Source of the DNA: Betaproteobacteria bacterium
Lineage (GTDB): Bacteria; Pseudomonadota; Gammaproteobacteria; Burkholderiales; CAIKXV01
Length of the DNA stretch: 6,158 nucleotides
Reading direction: 5' to 3'
Assembly: GCA_947456915.1 (NCBI GenBank)
Contig: CANGUQ010000244.1
Span: 1-6,158 of the forward strand
The notes under the pieces were generated by a model that was given only the letters and a program-made list of their open reading frames with translations, searched no databases and had not been told where the DNA came from. The position numbers and the translations under genes are program-made. The number at the start of each line of letters is the position of its first letter. The stretch's first letter is position 1. Positions 5,654-6,158 of this stretch are shown piece by piece.

Positions 5654-6158
5654 ATGACCGTCTCGCAGGACATCACGATCATCGGCGCCGGCATCGTCGG
5701 CGTGGCCACCGCCATCTATCTGCAGCGCGAGGGCCACCGCGTCACGCTGGTCGAGCGCGACCGGCCCGGGGAGGCGACCTCGTTCGGAAACGCAGGCTCG
5801 CTTGCCCCCGGTTCCATCATTCCGCTCGCGCTGCCCGGCACCTTCCGCCAGGTGCCGCGCTGGATCCTCGATCCACTGGGACCGCTGTCGCTGTCCTGGC
5901 GCGCAGCCCCGGCGCTGCTGCCGTGGCTGCTGCACTTCCGTCGTGCCTGCACCCCCGAGCGCGTGCGCCGATCCGCTGCGGCGATGCGGTCGCTCAACCG
6001 CGATTCGGTCGACACGTACGAGGAACTGGTCGCCGCCGCCGGCGCACCGCAGCTGGTGCGCCGCGACGGCATGCTGCAGCTCTACCGTACCGAGGCCGGC
6101 TTCGCCGCGAGCGAAGGGTCGCGCCGGATCAGGATCGAGAACGGCGCGCGGGTCGAGC
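5654..6158 (+). CDS. DadA-like FAD-dependent amino-acid oxidoreductase, N-terminal part (runs off the window)
   Basis: The first 168 codons of a DAO-superfamily flavoprotein are present, and the frame is still open at the right edge. Seen: a near-terminal Rossmann FAD motif GAGIVG at residues 11-16 with the following acidic residue Glu34 (TLVERD), then ATSFGNAGSLAPGSIIP (41-57), the DadA-type segment, and the WILDPLGPLSL block (70-80). The substrate-binding and C-terminal FAD-contacting regions lie outside the window. It is clearly paralogous to the enzyme encoded at 4453-3206: GAGIVGV, LQREG, SFGNAG and PGS are shared in the same order without gaps. It is transcribed away from the Bug-DadA operon. 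The ATG is taken because the FAD motif follows within ten residues; AGGA at 5638-5641 is 12 nt upstream, a rather long spacing. The likely role is oxidation of a D-amino acid or related amine. Confidence 0.88.
   Translation, partial: MTVSQDITIIGAGIVGVATAIYLQREGHRVTLVERDRPGEATSFGNAGSLAPGSIIPLALPGTFRQVPRWILDPLGPLSLSWRAAPALLPWLLHFRRACTPERVRRSAAAMRSLNRDSVDTYEELVAAAGAPQLVRRDGMLQLYRTEAGFAASEGSRRIRIENGARVE

Overview
The window is GC-rich (roughly 65-70% by eye) and reads as a chromosomal stretch of a high-GC proteobacterium. The best guess is a betaproteobacterium of the Burkholderiales type. The argument is that two of the five genes encode Bug-type (TctC-like) periplasmic binding proteins, a family strongly expanded in Bordetella, Cupriavidus, Variovorax and relatives. 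No rRNA, tRNA, CRISPR array or complete mobile element is visible.

Layout, left to right. (1) Positions 1-461 hold no intact gene. Read on the minus strand, about 102-230 resembles the HUH-nuclease region of IS91-family transposases and looks like a decayed remnant. (2) 462-1946 (+) encodes a cytoplasmic Cys-type sulfatase with a CxPxR active site. It is followed at once by 1985-3046 (+, or from 1961), a Bug-type binding protein with an unusually long N-terminal leader. These two probably form one operon. (3) 3047-3205 is a short spacer between convergent genes, with several GC-rich inverted repeats. (4) On the minus strand, a second Bug protein (5473 down to 4460) is followed after 6 nt by a DadA-like FAD-dependent amino-acid oxidoreductase (4453 down to 3206), a tightly coupled pair. 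(5) 5474-5653 is a divergent promoter region with a TACAAT box and two dyads. (6) From 5654 (+) a second, paralogous DadA-like flavoenzyme runs off the right end of the window.

How the genes may work together: each Bug gene sits beside a catabolic enzyme. One is next to a sulfatase that could release sulfate or an alcohol from a sulfate ester. The other lies between two FAD-dependent D-amino-acid-dehydrogenase-like enzymes. This suggests small scavenging modules in which a periplasmic receptor captures an organic anion or amino acid and a cytoplasmic or membrane-associated enzyme processes it. No membrane permease (TctA/TctB type) is present, so both receptors are orphans within the window. 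I recognise all families with good confidence but cannot assign substrates. I see no strong case for a wholly new system. The most unusual elements are the duplicated flavoenzyme arrangement with its dyad-rich divergent control region, and the sulfatase-Bug pair.
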